From positions 24,463 to 88,462 of the forward strand of contig NZ_PPDL01000016.1 in NCBI RefSeq assembly GCF_002994655.1: a stretch of 64,000 nt of DNA, given 5' to 3'. The DNA is from Corynebacterium sp. 13CS0277 (GTDB lineage Bacteria; Actinomycetota; Actinomycetes; Mycobacteriales; Mycobacteriaceae). A model generated the notes under the pieces. That model was not told the origin of the DNA. It saw only the letters and a program-made list of their open reading frames with translations, and made no database searches. How positions within the stretch are numbered: the first letter of the stretch is position 1; the number at the start of each line of letters is the position of its first letter. Shown piece by piece: positions 37,470 through 46,485 of this stretch. The position numbers and the translations under genes are program-made.

Positions 37470-38613
37470 CCAGCCCCCTGCACACTGCACGCCGCGCGCA
37501 CGACGCACCGCACCGGTTCACTCAGCCGAGGCGGTCTCGTGCCCGCGGCGTCGCTGTATCCACACCCCACGGGGCGGGGCGGACTGTGCACTAAATTGAG
37601 CCAAGTCGCGATCCCACGCGCGCACCCCGCGACGACGGCAGTACTCGCAGGAAGCCCTCGACACCCACCGCAGGCGGGGCCGGAGTGTGCACTAGCCTGA
37701 GCCAAGTCCAGATCCCGCGCGCCGGCCCGGTACCGATCCACCTGTCGAAAGGCCCCACCCCACCACGGCCGGGCCCAAGTGTGCACTAGCCAAGGCCCAC
37801 GCCACCCGCACCCCTCGACCACGGCAGCACCCGCAGGAAGCACCCAGATGCCTCGTCTGGCGGGGCCGAACTGTGCACTAAATTGAGCCAAGTCGCGATC
37901 TCACCCGCAGATCGAGCATCGAGGGGAGACTGCGCGGGCGCGACGGATGCCTCGAATGGAGTCGTCCACGTGCTCCCGTTTCCACAGAGGAGAATAAAGG
38001 TGGGAAAGAGGCCAAAGGAGCATATTTCCAGCAAATCCATCACCGCTGTGGGAAAATTCCGCCTCGAATTCAATTCATTTCGAGGATGTGCGATGCGGGC
38101 ACAATTTCCCGCCAATCCCCCCGTCTCAGCCTCATTTCTCATTCATAAGATCGCTGCAGCGGGAGAAGGAATCAAACAGTGGAGACATCTGTCGATCCTG
38201 CCCTTCCGCATGGGCCGAGAATGTGCGGCCGCAATTTTTGCGCATCGTTCGCCGATGAGGGGTGGGCGACCAGGGGAGGGGGAGGGGATCGTCGGTGTGC
38301 CGTTCGCGGGTGGCCGCGGTGGTGCCGTTCGCGTGCGGTCGCGGTAGTGCCGGCCGTGGGTAGCCGGCAGGGGAGAACACCCTTGGGCGACGACGAGTCA
38401 CGGAACGCGGCCACCGCGTGGACCCCGCTGCGGGCGAGCTGTCAACAAATGACACGGATCGGATTCAGCAGCGTAACCCCCGCGCGAGTGCCGCGCACAA
38501 CACGGTGTGCAGCATCCTGTGTGCGGGCCTGGTTAGCATGCGCCCACAGCTCCCCACGCCGCCCATGGTGTGGGGGAGCCGCCCACCACACACCTTCTAC
38601 TCGGGGGAGAAAC
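37470..38613. other. Long murJ-sigM gap
   Basis: 1144 bp without a supportable gene. The left third is the degenerate tandem repeat array (37571-37910). The part 38000-38170 is AT-richer than the flanks and may hold promoter elements for sigM, but no confident box was found. Confidence 0.55.
37571..37910. repeat. Degenerate tandem array, units of about 92-101 bp
   Basis: The core TGTGCACTA recurs at 37585, 37686, 37780 and 37872. Three copies continue as GAGCCAAGTC plus CGATC or AGATC, three are preceded by GGCGGGGC, and the distal half of the unit (GGCAGnACnCGCAGGAAGC) appears in units 1 and 3. So there are about 3.5 units. Minus-strand reading gives the repeated string ATWLNLVHS, but the frame is broken and no gene is likely. 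Confidence 0.75.
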
Positions 38614-39534
38614 GTGACCACGGACGCTGCGGCAGTGGCCGCTGCTGTGAACCACCCACCTGCCGGCCCGGGGCATCACCGCCGGGGCGTGCCCGATCCT
38701 GCGCCTGCCGCGTGGGCGCGCGGCCCGCACCGCGCACCCGCCGCGACGCCGCCGGCTGATGCAGAAGCACCTACGGAGCCGCGCCTGTCGGGCTGCCCAC
38801 CGGTGGAGTCGCCGCCGGCGCGGCCCCAGCCGGAGACTCTTGAGGAGGCTCAGCAGCAGCTCAAAGAGCTCATGAGCCGCATTGAGGCCGACTGGGCGCC
38901 GAAACCCACCCGGCCGGACAGTGACGAGGACTTGGTGCGTGCCTACGTCGAGGGCAACGAGCACGCCTTCGACAAGCTGGTGCACCGCCACCGGGAGCGG
39001 CTGGCCCGCTGGGCGGAGTCCCACGCCCGCGGGCAGGAGGACGCGGAGGAAATCGTGCAGGAAGCCCTGTTGAACGCCTCCCGGTTTCTGGACGGGTTCC
39101 GCTTCGAAGCGAAAGTGACGACGTGGCTGTACCGGCTGGTGCACAATTCGGCACGGAACTACTACCGCAACAAGGAGATCATCACCGAGTCCTACGATGC
39201 CCTGGACTCGGCGGCGGAGATCTTCATGCGCGGCTGGGGCCACGATCCTTTCGAGCACTTCGCGGAACACTTCGACGTCATGTGCGGGCTGCAGCACGTC
39301 CCCGAGGAGGTGCTCACCGTGTTGTTCGCGACGGATATCCTGGGGCACTCTTTGCGCGAGTCCTCCCGCATGTTGGACATGGGGCGCAAGCGGCTGACGC
39401 GGCTGCGCAACGTGGGCCGGGATGCGTTCCGCACCGCGCAAGCAACCGCGCCTGCGGTGCAGTGCCGGCGGCGGGGAATGAATCCGGCCGATGAGGGTTG
39501 TACTGGTCAGCCCCCGGGGAACACTTCCGGGTAA
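38614..39534 (+). CDS. sigM: ECF sigma factor, SigM type
   Basis: 306 residues from the GTG at 38614, which has GGGGAGA upstream. An internal ATG at 38872 would give 220 residues, nearer to known SigM lengths; the first ~85 residues are Pro/Ala-rich and without a domain. Region 2 is [19 protein letters not shown]...[45 protein letters not shown] (approx. 105-190). Region 4 is [36 protein letters not shown]. No anti-sigma gene lies next to it here. In C. glutamicum SigM serves disulfide-stress genes including trxB, which is the next gene here. Confidence 0.88.
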   Translation: MTTDAAAVAAAVNHPPAGPGHHRRGVPDPAPAAWARGPHRAPAATPPADAEAPTEPRLSGCPPVESPPARPQPETLEEAQQQLKELMSRIEADWAPKPTRPDSDEDLVRAYVEGNEHAFDKLVHRHRERLARWAESHARGQEDAEEIVQEALLNASRFLDGFRFEAKVTTWLYRLVHNSARNYYRNKEIITESYDALDSAAEIFMRGWGHDPFEHFAEHFDVMCGLQHVPEEVLTVLFATDILGHSLRESSRMLDMGRKRLTRLRNVGRDAFRTAQATAPAVQCRRRGMNPADEGCTGQPPGNTSG

Positions 39535-39635
39535 GCTTCCCTTACGCCCCGCCGTGGGGCACCAGCCGAATCAACCACCACCCCTGCCATCCACGTGTGA
39601 GCAGCATGGGTGTGTTTCCCTCCCCAAGGACGAAG

Positions 39636-40574
39636 ATGAGCAGCACCGACCGCACCATTCACGACGTCGCCATCGTGGGCTCCGGGCCCGCCGGCTACAC
39701 CGCCGCACTGTATGCGGCGCGGGCAGAGATGAAGCCCGTCGTGTTCGAGGGCATCGAGTACGGCGGATCCCTCATGACGACCACCGAGGTGGAAAACTTC
39801 CCCGGCTTCCCCGAGGGCATCATGGGCCCCGACCTCATGGAGAACATGCGCTCCCAGGCGGAGCGTTTCGGCGCGGAGCTGCGCCAGGAAACCGTCGAGG
39901 AAATGGACCTCACCGGCGAGGTCAAGCGTCTGGTGGCCGATGGGGAGGAGTACTTCGCGAAGACGGTGGTGCTCGCGATGGGGGCTGCGCCCCGCTACCT
40001 CGGCATCGAGGGGGAGCAGCGGCTGCTGGGCCGCGGCGTGTCCGCCTGCGCGACCTGCGATGGTTTCTTCTTTAAGGACAAGGACATTGCCGTCATCGGT
40101 GGCGGCGACTCCGCCATGGAGGAAGCCCTGTTCCTCACGAAGTTCGCCTCCAGCGTGACGATCGTGCACCGCCGGGAGGAGTTCCGCGCCTCCGCCATCA
40201 TGCTGGAGCGCGCCCAGGCCAACGACAAGATCCGCTTCATCACCAACGCCGTCGTCGACGAGGTTGTGGGCGAGGACCACGTCACCGGCCTGGCCCTGCG
40301 CGACACCGTCACCGGCGAGACCTCCACGCTGCCGGTGGCCGCCATGTTCGTCGCCATCGGCCTCGACCCGCGCAGCGACCTCGTGCGCGACGTTGTTGCC
40401 ACCGATGAGGCCGGTTACGTCACCGTCACCCACCCCGGCACCGCCACGAACGTCCCCGGCGTGTTTGCGGTCGGCGACCTCGTGGACTCCACCTACCAGC
40501 AGGCGATCACCGCCGCGGCCTCCGGCTGCCGCGCCGCCATCGACGTCGAGCACTACCTCGCCAACCAGGCTTAA
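39636..40574 (+). CDS. trxB: Thioredoxin reductase
   Basis: NADPH-dependent FAD enzyme that reduces thioredoxin. 312 residues. FAD site [20 protein letters not shown], redox dithiol [17 protein letters not shown] site [20 protein letters not shown], and the C-terminal FAD motif [23 protein letters not shown]. The ATG at 39636 follows AAGGACGAAG. It lies 101 bp after sigM and 44 bp before trxA, so trxB and trxA probably form one unit. Confidence 0.96.
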   Translation: MSSTDRTIHDVAIVGSGPAGYTAALYAARAEMKPVVFEGIEYGGSLMTTTEVENFPGFPEGIMGPDLMENMRSQAERFGAELRQETVEEMDLTGEVKRLVADGEEYFAKTVVLAMGAAPRYLGIEGEQRLLGRGVSACATCDGFFFKDKDIAVIGGGDSAMEEALFLTKFASSVTIVHRREEFRASAIMLERAQANDKIRFITNAVVDEVVGEDHVTGLALRDTVTGETSTLPVAAMFVAIGLDPRSDLVRDVVATDEAGYVTVTHPGTATNVPGVFAVGDLVDSTYQQAITAAASGCRAAIDVEHYLANQA

Positions 40575-40618
40575 CCCACCCCGCACCCCGAGATCCCCTC
40601 ACAGGAGAGTCGTTTTTC

Positions 40619-40942
40619 ATGTCTGCCCCCATCACCGTCACCGCCGAGAACTTCCGCTCGACCGTCATCGACTCGGACAAGCCCGTCCTCGTCGACTTCT
40701 GGGCCGAATGGTGCGGCCCCTGCAAGAAGCTCTCCCCGGTCCTGGACGAGGTTGCTGCCGAACTCGGCGACGAGGCGATCGTCGCGAAGGTCAACGTCGA
40801 TGAGCAGCGCCAGCTGGGCGCAATGTTCCAGATCATGTCGATCCCGACGGTGCTGCTGTTCGTCAACGGTGAAAAAGTCGCCGACATCGTTGGTGTGAAC
40901 CCGAAGTCGAAGTATGTGGCTACGGTGCGTGAGCACGCCTAG
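40619..40942 (+). CDS. trxA: Thioredoxin
   Basis: 107 residues. The active site WAEWCGPCKKL is at residues ~26-36; the cis-proline is in MSIPTVLLF. Normal length and full match to thioredoxin. ATG at 40619 after AGGAGAG. It acts as substrate of the TrxB encoded just upstream and supplies electrons to ribonucleotide reductase, methionine sulfoxide reductase and others. Confidence 0.96.
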   Translation: MSAPITVTAENFRSTVIDSDKPVLVDFWAEWCGPCKKLSPVLDEVAAELGDEAIVAKVNVDEQRQLGAMFQIMSIPTVLLFVNGEKVADIVGVNPKSKYVATVREHA

Positions 40943-41071
40943 CTGGTAGTCTGTGACGAATCGGCGGAAAGTGCACGCCACCTTTCGCCGGGTGAGAAAA
41001 GACGACACAAGCGCCGCCGGGGTGCCCACACCCCGCGGGCGAGGCAAACAATGTAGGAGGCGACCAGCGTC

Positions 41072-42232
41072 GTGTCGGAGAGTTTGCGGATAGGCGATAA
41101 GGACCCCCGTGTCGCGCAGGCCAGGGCCGCGTTGGCGGGGCTGGGGCTGTTGCCGATGGGAGCGGAAGACTCGTACCGGGACGCCGAATTGGTCTTCGAC
41201 GAGGAGCTGGAGTCTGCCCTGCGGGCATTCCAGCAGTCCCGCGGCTGGGTGGCCAACGGCGAACTCAACGACGCCACCCTCCGGCTGTTGAAGGAAGCGT
41301 CCTACAGTCTCGGCGCCCGGGCCTTGGCCTACCACCCGAACAATGTGCTCACCGGCGACGATGTGAAGAGCCTGCAGGTGCAGCTCCACGAGTTGGGGTT
41401 CTACACCGGCCGCATTGACGGCTCCTTCGGCCCCGACACCCACGAGGCGGTGCGCAACTACCAGCTCAACTACGGCCTCAACGTGGATGGTATTTGTGGG
41501 CCGAACGTGGTGCGCTCCCTGGGCTACCTGGGTTTGCGCATCACCGGCGGCTCCCCGGCCGCCATCAAGGAGCGGGAACAGGTCCGCCAGGCAGGGCCCC
41601 GGCTCGCCGGCAAGCGTGTCGTCATCGACCCCGCGCTCGGCGGGGCGGATAAGGGCCAGATTGTCACCGGCCCCTTCGGCACCATCGCGGAGGAAGAAAT
41701 CCTGTGGGATCTCGCCACCCGTGTCGAGGGCCGCATGGTGGCCGCCGGGATGGAAACCATCCTGTCGCGGCCGCGGATGTCGAACCCCACCTACGAAGAC
41801 CGCGCGAGCATCGCCAACGCCTTTGGTGCCGATCTCATGATCAGCCTGCAGTGCGACGCCTACCCCAATGAGAAGGCCTCCGGCTGTGCCACGTTCTTCT
41901 TCGGGAGTGAGGATGGCGCCTCGTCGATGACGGGGGAGTCGCTGTCCGGGTTCATCCAAAGGGAGATCGCCGCCCGCACCAACCTGGTGAACTGCGGCAA
42001 CCACGCCCGCACCTGGGATATTCTCCGGTTGACGAACATGCCGACCGTTGATGTGGTCGCCGGCTACCTCACCAACCCGGATGATGTGGCGACGCTGACG
42101 GACCCGGTGATGCGTGAAACGATCGCTGAGGCGATCGTCGTGGCCGTCAAGCGCCTGTACCTCCTGGAGGACGACGATCAGCCGACGGGTACGTACAGCT
42201 TCACCACGCTGCTCAAGGAAGAACTCCTCTAA
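41072..42232 (+). CDS. cwlM: CwlM-type amidase-fold regulator (pseudo-enzyme)
   Basis: 386 residues. Two peptidoglycan-binding repeats: GDKDPRVAQARAALAGLGLL...FDEELESALRAFQQSRGW (5-70) and GDDVKSLQVQLHELGFYTGRIDGSFGPDTHEAVRNYQ (~95-135). The amidase_3 fold follows from VVIDPALGGADKG (~190). In active amidases this reads DPGHGG and a later SLHxN holds zinc; here the first His is Leu (DPALGG) and the second motif is SLQCDA, so two zinc ligands are missing. There is no signal peptide. In mycobacteria CwlM is a cytoplasmic PknB substrate that controls MurA and also binds MurJ. GTG at 41072 with AGGAGG (41055-41060). Confidence 0.92.
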   Translation: MSESLRIGDKDPRVAQARAALAGLGLLPMGAEDSYRDAELVFDEELESALRAFQQSRGWVANGELNDATLRLLKEASYSLGARALAYHPNNVLTGDDVKSLQVQLHELGFYTGRIDGSFGPDTHEAVRNYQLNYGLNVDGICGPNVVRSLGYLGLRITGGSPAAIKEREQVRQAGPRLAGKRVVIDPALGGADKGQIVTGPFGTIAEEEILWDLATRVEGRMVAAGMETILSRPRMSNPTYEDRASIANAFGADLMISLQCDAYPNEKASGCATFFFGSEDGASSMTGESLSGFIQREIAARTNLVNCGNHARTWDILRLTNMPTVDVVAGYLTNPDDVATLTDPVMRETIAEAIVVAVKRLYLLEDDDQPTGTYSFTTLLKEELL

Positions 42233-42239
42233 CACTCCC

Positions 42240-42306
42240 GGTGGGCCCCGCCCACCGTGTGGACAGCATCTGGCACCCATCTCGCGCCGCGCGCGGGGTG
42301 GGTGCC
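42240..42306 (+). terminator. Two hairpins after cwlM
   Basis: GGTGGGC-CCC-GCCCACC (42240-42256) and GGCACCCA (42272-42279) with TGGGTGCC (42299-42306). Neither has a T-run. Confidence 0.6.
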
Positions 42307-42482
42307 CTCGTCTGTAGAACCCGGGAACCCGCAGCGTCAGCGCCCAGGAGGGGAGCACTCACCAGAGGCACAACCCCTGGGGAAGCATTCCTCTTGAGGG
42401 CCCTCGGCGGGGACGTGGACGCCCACGGTGTGGGGCTCAGCGCCATACGCGTCAGACAAGTCAGGCGTAGCATAGGTTTCCT

Positions 42483-43160
42483 ATGAGTCAGAATGAGAAG
42501 ATTCTTGCGCTGCGCGGCCCCCGCCCCAGCCTTCGCGGGTGGTTCCACCTCGTCGCTACCCTCGTGGCCCTCGGGGTGGGCGCTGCACTGCTGGTGCGCA
42601 CGGCACACCTGCATGACGGCCCCATCGTGGTGGCCGTCGCGATCTATGTCGCGGGTGTGGTCCTCCTCTTCGGGATCTCTGCCGCCTACCATCGGGGCCC
42701 CTGGACGACGGCCCGCGCGGTCGCCTGGTGGAGGAGAGCAGACCACGCCACCATCGCCGTGTTCATCGCCGCCACCTACACGCCCCTGTGCGCGCTCACG
42801 CTGAGCCGCACGCAGGCGACGTGGATGCTGGGGCTGGCATGGGCGGGTGCCGCCGCGAGCGTCATCATGAACCTCGTGTGGATCACCCACCCACGCTGGT
42901 TGGGCACCGCTGTGTATGTGGTGCTGGGGTGGCTCATTGTGCCGCTCATCCCGACCTTGTGGCGCACGGCAGGACCGCTGGTGGTGGGGCTACTTGCGGC
43001 AGGGGGCGTGGTCTATACGCTGGGCGCGGTGGTGTACGCGGCCCGCTGGCCGGGCCGGCAGGCTCGGGTTCTGGGTTTCCACGAGATCTTCCACGCCGCC
43101 ACCATCGTCGCGGCAGCGCTCCACCTCGCGGCCGTGTGGATTGTGGTCGACGCCCACTAG
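42483..43160 (+). CDS. Hemolysin III / PAQR-like membrane protein
   Basis: 225 residues with seven predicted helices. The metal-site pattern of the family is present: ISAAYHRG (helix 2), RRADHATIAVFIAATYTPLC (helix 3) and FHEIFHAATIVAAALHLAAV (helix 7), giving the usual conserved His and Asp. Despite the name, most members are not proven hemolysins; PAQR-like hydrolase or membrane-homeostasis functions are more likely. TAGCAT (42468-42473) is a candidate -10 with a 9-nt gap to the ATG. It converges on parB, with a shared hairpin between. Confidence 0.88.
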   Translation: MSQNEKILALRGPRPSLRGWFHLVATLVALGVGAALLVRTAHLHDGPIVVAVAIYVAGVVLLFGISAAYHRGPWTTARAVAWWRRADHATIAVFIAATYTPLCALTLSRTQATWMLGLAWAGAAASVIMNLVWITHPRWLGTAVYVVLGWLIVPLIPTLWRTAGPLVVGLLAAGGVVYTLGAVVYAARWPGRQARVLGFHEIFHAATIVAAALHLAAVWIVVDAH

Positions 43161-43218
43161 CTGTGCGCCCCTCTTCGCGCCGCTGTGGCCGCGTGGGGCA
43201 TGTGGGGGACAACGCACA

Positions 43219-43253
43219 ACGCCCACGCACACCTCGTGAGGGTGCGTGGGCGT
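43219..43253. terminator. Bidirectional hairpin between hemolysin III gene and parB
   Basis: ACGCCCACGCAC (43219-43230) pairs with GTGCGTGGGCGT (43242-43253). It lies between convergent genes. Confidence 0.7.
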
Positions 43254-43332
43254 CGGTGCGGCTACAGGCCGCCGTGCGGGCTGCTGTAGCCCCTGGGGGA
43301 GTGGGGAAAGGGTGGGGTGTGAGGGTTGGTGG

Positions 43333-44373
43333 CTATTTGCCCTCGAGGATCGCCATGATGCGCTCGAAGTCGTCCTTGCCGGCGAACTCGACGACGATCT
43401 TGCCCTTCTTCTTCCCGGCGCTCACGGTGACCTTCGTGTCGAGGCCGTCGGCGAGACGCTCGGCGGCGGTGACGAAGAACTCCGGGGTGGGGGCCTTCTC
43501 CCGCTTCGCGGCGGGGGCGTCCCCCCGGTTGGCGAGCACGACCGCTTCCTCGGTGGCGCGCACCGACATCCCTTCGCGGATGACGCGCTCAGCGAGCGCC
43601 TCCTGGGCGGCGGCACCGGCGTGCAGCCCGAGGAGGGCGCGGGCGTGGCCGGCGCTCAAGACACCGGCGGCGACTTTGCGCTGCACGGGCACCGGCAGCT
43701 GCAGCAGGCGGATCATGTTGGTGATGACGGGGCGGGAGCGGCCAATCTTGTCGGCGAGTTCCGCCTGCGTCACGCCGAACTCCTCAAGGAGCTGCTGGTA
43801 GGCGGCGGCTTCTTCCAGGGGGTTGAGCTGCGCGCGGTGGATGTTTTCCAACAGTGCGTCGCGGAGCATGTCGCCGTCGGCGGTGTGCCGGATGATGGCG
43901 GGAATGCGCTTGAGCCCCGCCTTGGAGGCCGCCCGCCAGCGACGCTCACCCATGATGATTTCGTAGCCGTCTTTGGTGCTGTTGGGGCGCACCACGATCG
44001 GCTGCATGACGCCGAACTCCGTGATGGAGTGGATGAGCTCGTTGAGTTGCTCTTCGTCGAAGACCTGGCGGGGCTGCTTCGCGTTCGGCACGATCGTGCC
44101 GATGGGAAGCTCCTGGTAGGTCGCACCGAACTCGTCGACGTCGACGGCGTTGGAGGGGCGCTGTGCCCCGCCCTGGGGCGTGGAGCGGCGCTGGGCGCCG
44201 GGCTTCGCCGGCGTGGTGTTCCCCGCGCGCTTCGCGGCGACGGTGGCGGGGGAGGCGGTGTTGCTGAGCACGATGTCGGCCGCGCTCTGCCCCAGCTTGG
44301 GGCTGGTGGTGTTGGCCCCGATGAGGGCGCCGAGTCCGCGGCCAAGGCCGCCTTTGTTCGATTCCTTGGCCAT
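43333..44373 (-). CDS. parB: Chromosome segregation protein ParB (CTPase)
   Basis: 346 residues from [19 protein letters not shown], the conserved start that contacts ParA. Residues ~30-85 are a flexible linker. The CTP-binding ParB/Srx domain has [30 protein letters not shown], the GERRWRAA motif and [17 protein letters not shown]. The helix-turn-helix is [24 protein letters not shown]. The C-terminal dimer domain ends [20 protein letters not shown]. It binds the ten parS sites listed here and slides as a CTP clamp, helping origin segregation and condensin loading. A 118-bp gap separates it from parA. Confidence 0.97.
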   Translation of the reverse strand: MAKESNKGGLGRGLGALIGANTTSPKLGQSAADIVLSNTASPATVAAKRAGNTTPAKPGAQRRSTPQGGAQRPSNAVDVDEFGATYQELPIGTIVPNAKQPRQVFDEEQLNELIHSITEFGVMQPIVVRPNSTKDGYEIIMGERRWRAASKAGLKRIPAIIRHTADGDMLRDALLENIHRAQLNPLEEAAAYQQLLEEFGVTQAELADKIGRSRPVITNMIRLLQLPVPVQRKVAAGVLSAGHARALLGLHAGAAAQEALAERVIREGMSVRATEEAVVLANRGDAPAAKREKAPTPEFFVTAAERLADGLDTKVTVSAGKKKGKIVVEFAGKDDFERIMAILEGK

Positions 44374-44491
44374 GATGCTCCTAAGCGCGAAGAAAGACGT
44401 CGGTGAAAGACAAGGGGGTTCCGGCACGCGGCGCGCGCACCGGCGGTGGGGGAGACCCGCGAGGAATGGGCGTTGAGGGCCCGGCCGCGGG

Positions 44492-45457
44492 CTAGTCGGC
44501 GGGCTGCTCCGGGGTGGACTCCTCCGCGGCCGCGTGGGCGGCGGGCGGCACGCCCACGGGGGCGGACTCCGCGGTGGGGAGGTAGTCGCCGCGTTCCGCG
44601 AACTCCTGGGTGGCATCCAGGTAGGCGACCGCGCCCCGCGAACCCGGGTCGTACTGCAGCACCGTCTGCCCGTAGCCGGGCGCCTCAGAGACGCGGACGC
44701 TGCGGGGGATGACCTTGGAGAGGACGACGTCGCCGAAGTGGCCGCGGACTTCCTCGGTGACTTGCTCCGCGAGTTTGGTGCGGGCGTCGAACATGGTGAG
44801 CAGGATGGCGCTGATGTGGAGGTCCGGGTTGAGGTACTCGCGGATCATCCCAATGTTGTTGAGCAGCTGCCCCACACCCTCCAGGGCGTAGTACTCGCAC
44901 TGGATGGGGATCAGGATTTCCTTCACCGTCGTCATCGCGTTGATGGTGAGCAGCCCGAGGCTCGGGGGGCAGTCGATGAAGACGTAGTCGAAGCCGTGGC
45001 GGGCGAGGAACTCGTCGTTAAGGGCGTCGGAGAGCCGGTATTCGCGGCGCACGAGGGAGACGAGTTCGATTTCCGCGCCGGCCAGGTCAATGGTGGCGGG
45101 GATGCACTTGACGTTCTCGTGGGCGGTGGTGTCCTGCATCGCGTCGTCGGCGCTGCATTCGCCGATGAGGACCTCGTAGGAGCTCAACGTGCCGGTGCGG
45201 TGTTCCACCCCGAGGGCGGTGGAGGCGTTGCCCTGCGGGTCGAGGTCAACGACCAGCACCTTGCAGCCGCCGACCGCCAGCCCTGCGGCCATGTTGACGC
45301 TCGTGGTGGTTTTACCGACGCCGCCCTTTTGGTTCGCGATCGTGATCGTGCGCGGGGAGGGCGGTTTCGGCAGGGTGATGGCGTTGGGTGTTTGTACGCG
45401 CGCGGCGCGCTGCGCGGCAGCGGCAATGGGGGTGTCCTCCCATGCGGTGGCGTCCAA
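44492..45457 (-). CDS. parA: Chromosome partition ATPase ParA
   Basis: 321 residues if started at the TTG at 45457 ([10 protein letters not shown]), which has AAGGGG about 9 nt upstream. The frame is open to an ATG at 45592, but that codon lies 2 nt after a -10 box (TAGAGT, 45600-45595) and so before the expected transcription start; the 135 bp between include a perfect 22-bp palindrome. Deviant Walker A is [18 protein letters not shown], Walker A' [14 protein letters not shown], Walker B-like [14 protein letters not shown]. It forms the nucleoid gradient that moves ParB-parS. The C-terminal ~30 residues are Ala/Pro/Glu-rich. Confidence 0.95.
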   Translation of the reverse strand: MDATAWEDTPIAAAAQRAARVQTPNAITLPKPPSPRTITIANQKGGVGKTTTSVNMAAGLAVGGCKVLVVDLDPQGNASTALGVEHRTGTLSSYEVLIGECSADDAMQDTTAHENVKCIPATIDLAGAEIELVSLVRREYRLSDALNDEFLARHGFDYVFIDCPPSLGLLTINAMTTVKEILIPIQCEYYALEGVGQLLNNIGMIREYLNPDLHISAILLTMFDARTKLAEQVTEEVRGHFGDVVLSKVIPRSVRVSEAPGYGQTVLQYDPGSRGAVAYLDATQEFAERGDYLPTAESAPVGVPPAAHAAAEESTPEQPAD

Positions 45458-45529
45458 GTGCTCATCCCCTTGATTGTGTGGTGGGTGGGTCGCAGCCGAC
45501 GCGGATCGTGGGCCGGCGGCGATCGTCCA

Positions 45530-45600
45530 GGCACCCCGCGCGCGGGGTGCCGACAGTGCACGCTGTGGGTCCGCCCGGGGCTTCGCTTTCATTCACTCTA
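45530..45600 (-). promoter_or_regulatory. parA promoter and leader palindrome
   Basis: -10 TAGAGT on the minus strand (45600-45595), expected start near 45588. The leader would contain GGCACCCCGCG/CGCGGGGTGCC (45551-45530), a perfect 22-bp palindrome, before the TTG start at 45457. Confidence 0.5.
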
Positions 45601-45660
45601 GTGGACGTGGCGGGCAGGCGCATCCACCCCGGCGTGCCCCTGTGGACAACGCGGCAGCGT

Positions 45661-46320
45661 TTAGCGGCGGCGCTCGATTTCGATGAGGGTGGTGGGTTCC
45701 GCGAGCAGGCCTTCGCCGACGGTGCGGATGACTCCGAGGTCGCCGCCGGCGCGCTTGATGAGGTCCCGATCACGGGCGAGCTCCTCGGTGATGGAGGAAC
45801 CCTTCATCGCGAGCATGACCCCGCCGCGGCGGCACAGGGGCAGCGACCAGCCGGCCAGTTTGCCCAGGGGCGCGACCGCCCGGGAGGTGACGACGTCCAT
45901 GCCGGGGCAGGCTTTGCGGATCTCCTTCTCCTCGGCGCGGCCCCGCAGCACGGTGACGTTGTCGAGCTGCAGCGCCTCGACGACTTCGCGGAGGTACGTC
46001 GAGCGCTTCAGCAGTGGCTCGATGAGGGTGATGCGGATGTCGGGCCGGGCGATCGCCAGCGGGATGCCGGGCAGGCCCGCGCCGCTGCCAATGTCGGCGA
46101 CGCGCGCGCCCTCGGGGATGGCCTCACCGACGACGGCGCAGTTGAGGATGTGCCGCTCCCAGAGCCGCGGAATTTCCCGGGGGCCGATGAACCCGCGGAT
46201 GGACCCGTCGGTGGCCAGGGAACGGTAGTACTGCTCGGCCAGCGGCAGGCGCTCGCCGAAGATGGTGGCGGCCGCCGGGGGCGCGGGCTGGAATTCAGGC
46301 TCTGGTTTCACGTGAAACAT
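45661..46320 (-). CDS. rsmG: 16S rRNA (guanine-N7) methyltransferase
   Basis: Methylates G527 (E. coli numbering) of 16S rRNA using SAM. 219 residues from MFHVKPEPEF; an ATG three codons upstream (46329) is possible. The conserved block WERHILNCAVVGEAIPEG is followed by the SAM site VADIGSGAGLPGIPLAIA and VTSRAVAPLGKLAGW. The first six residues, MFHVKP, are the translation of the parS at 46304-46319, which overlaps the start codon, so ParB binding there could affect this gene. Loss of RsmG gives low-level streptomycin resistance in other bacteria. Confidence 0.94.
   Translation of the reverse strand: MFHVKPEPEFQPAPPAAATIFGERLPLAEQYYRSLATDGSIRGFIGPREIPRLWERHILNCAVVGEAIPEGARVADIGSGAGLPGIPLAIARPDIRITLIEPLLKRSTYLREVVEALQLDNVTVLRGRAEEKEIRKACPGMDVVTSRAVAPLGKLAGWSLPLCRRGGVMLAMKGSSITEELARDRDLIKRAGGDLGVIRTVGEGLLAEPTTLIEIERRR
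46304..46319. other. parS site (15/16) over the rsmG start
   Basis: On the minus strand TGTTTCACGTGAAACC. It begins inside the rsmG start codon. It is the site nearest to parAB and oriC, about 3.9 kb from dnaA. Confidence 0.9.
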
Positions 46321-46485
46321 TCTAGACATCCCCGCCGCCAGGCCGCGCCGATGCCGGGCGGCCCGATGCCAGGTCGCTCCCGCACGATCCACCCACGCAT
46401 GACGAAGGCCGGGCACCTCCACTGGAGATACCCGGCCTAAGAACTCGAAGGGGACGCAGCCTCAGCCCGCTGGTGGGGAGAAGCG

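Noticed and set aside
34161..37508. 1115-residue minus-strand frame opposite murJ
   Set aside because: Gly/Arg/His-rich composition of an antisense shadow in high-GC DNA; murJ is clear on the other strand. The same applies to the long frames opposite gyrB, gyrA, dnaA, leuS and trxB.
37786..38142. Minus-strand frame with ATWLNLVHS repeated in the neighbouring frame
   Set aside because: Produced by the DNA repeats; frames differ between units and there is no start signal.
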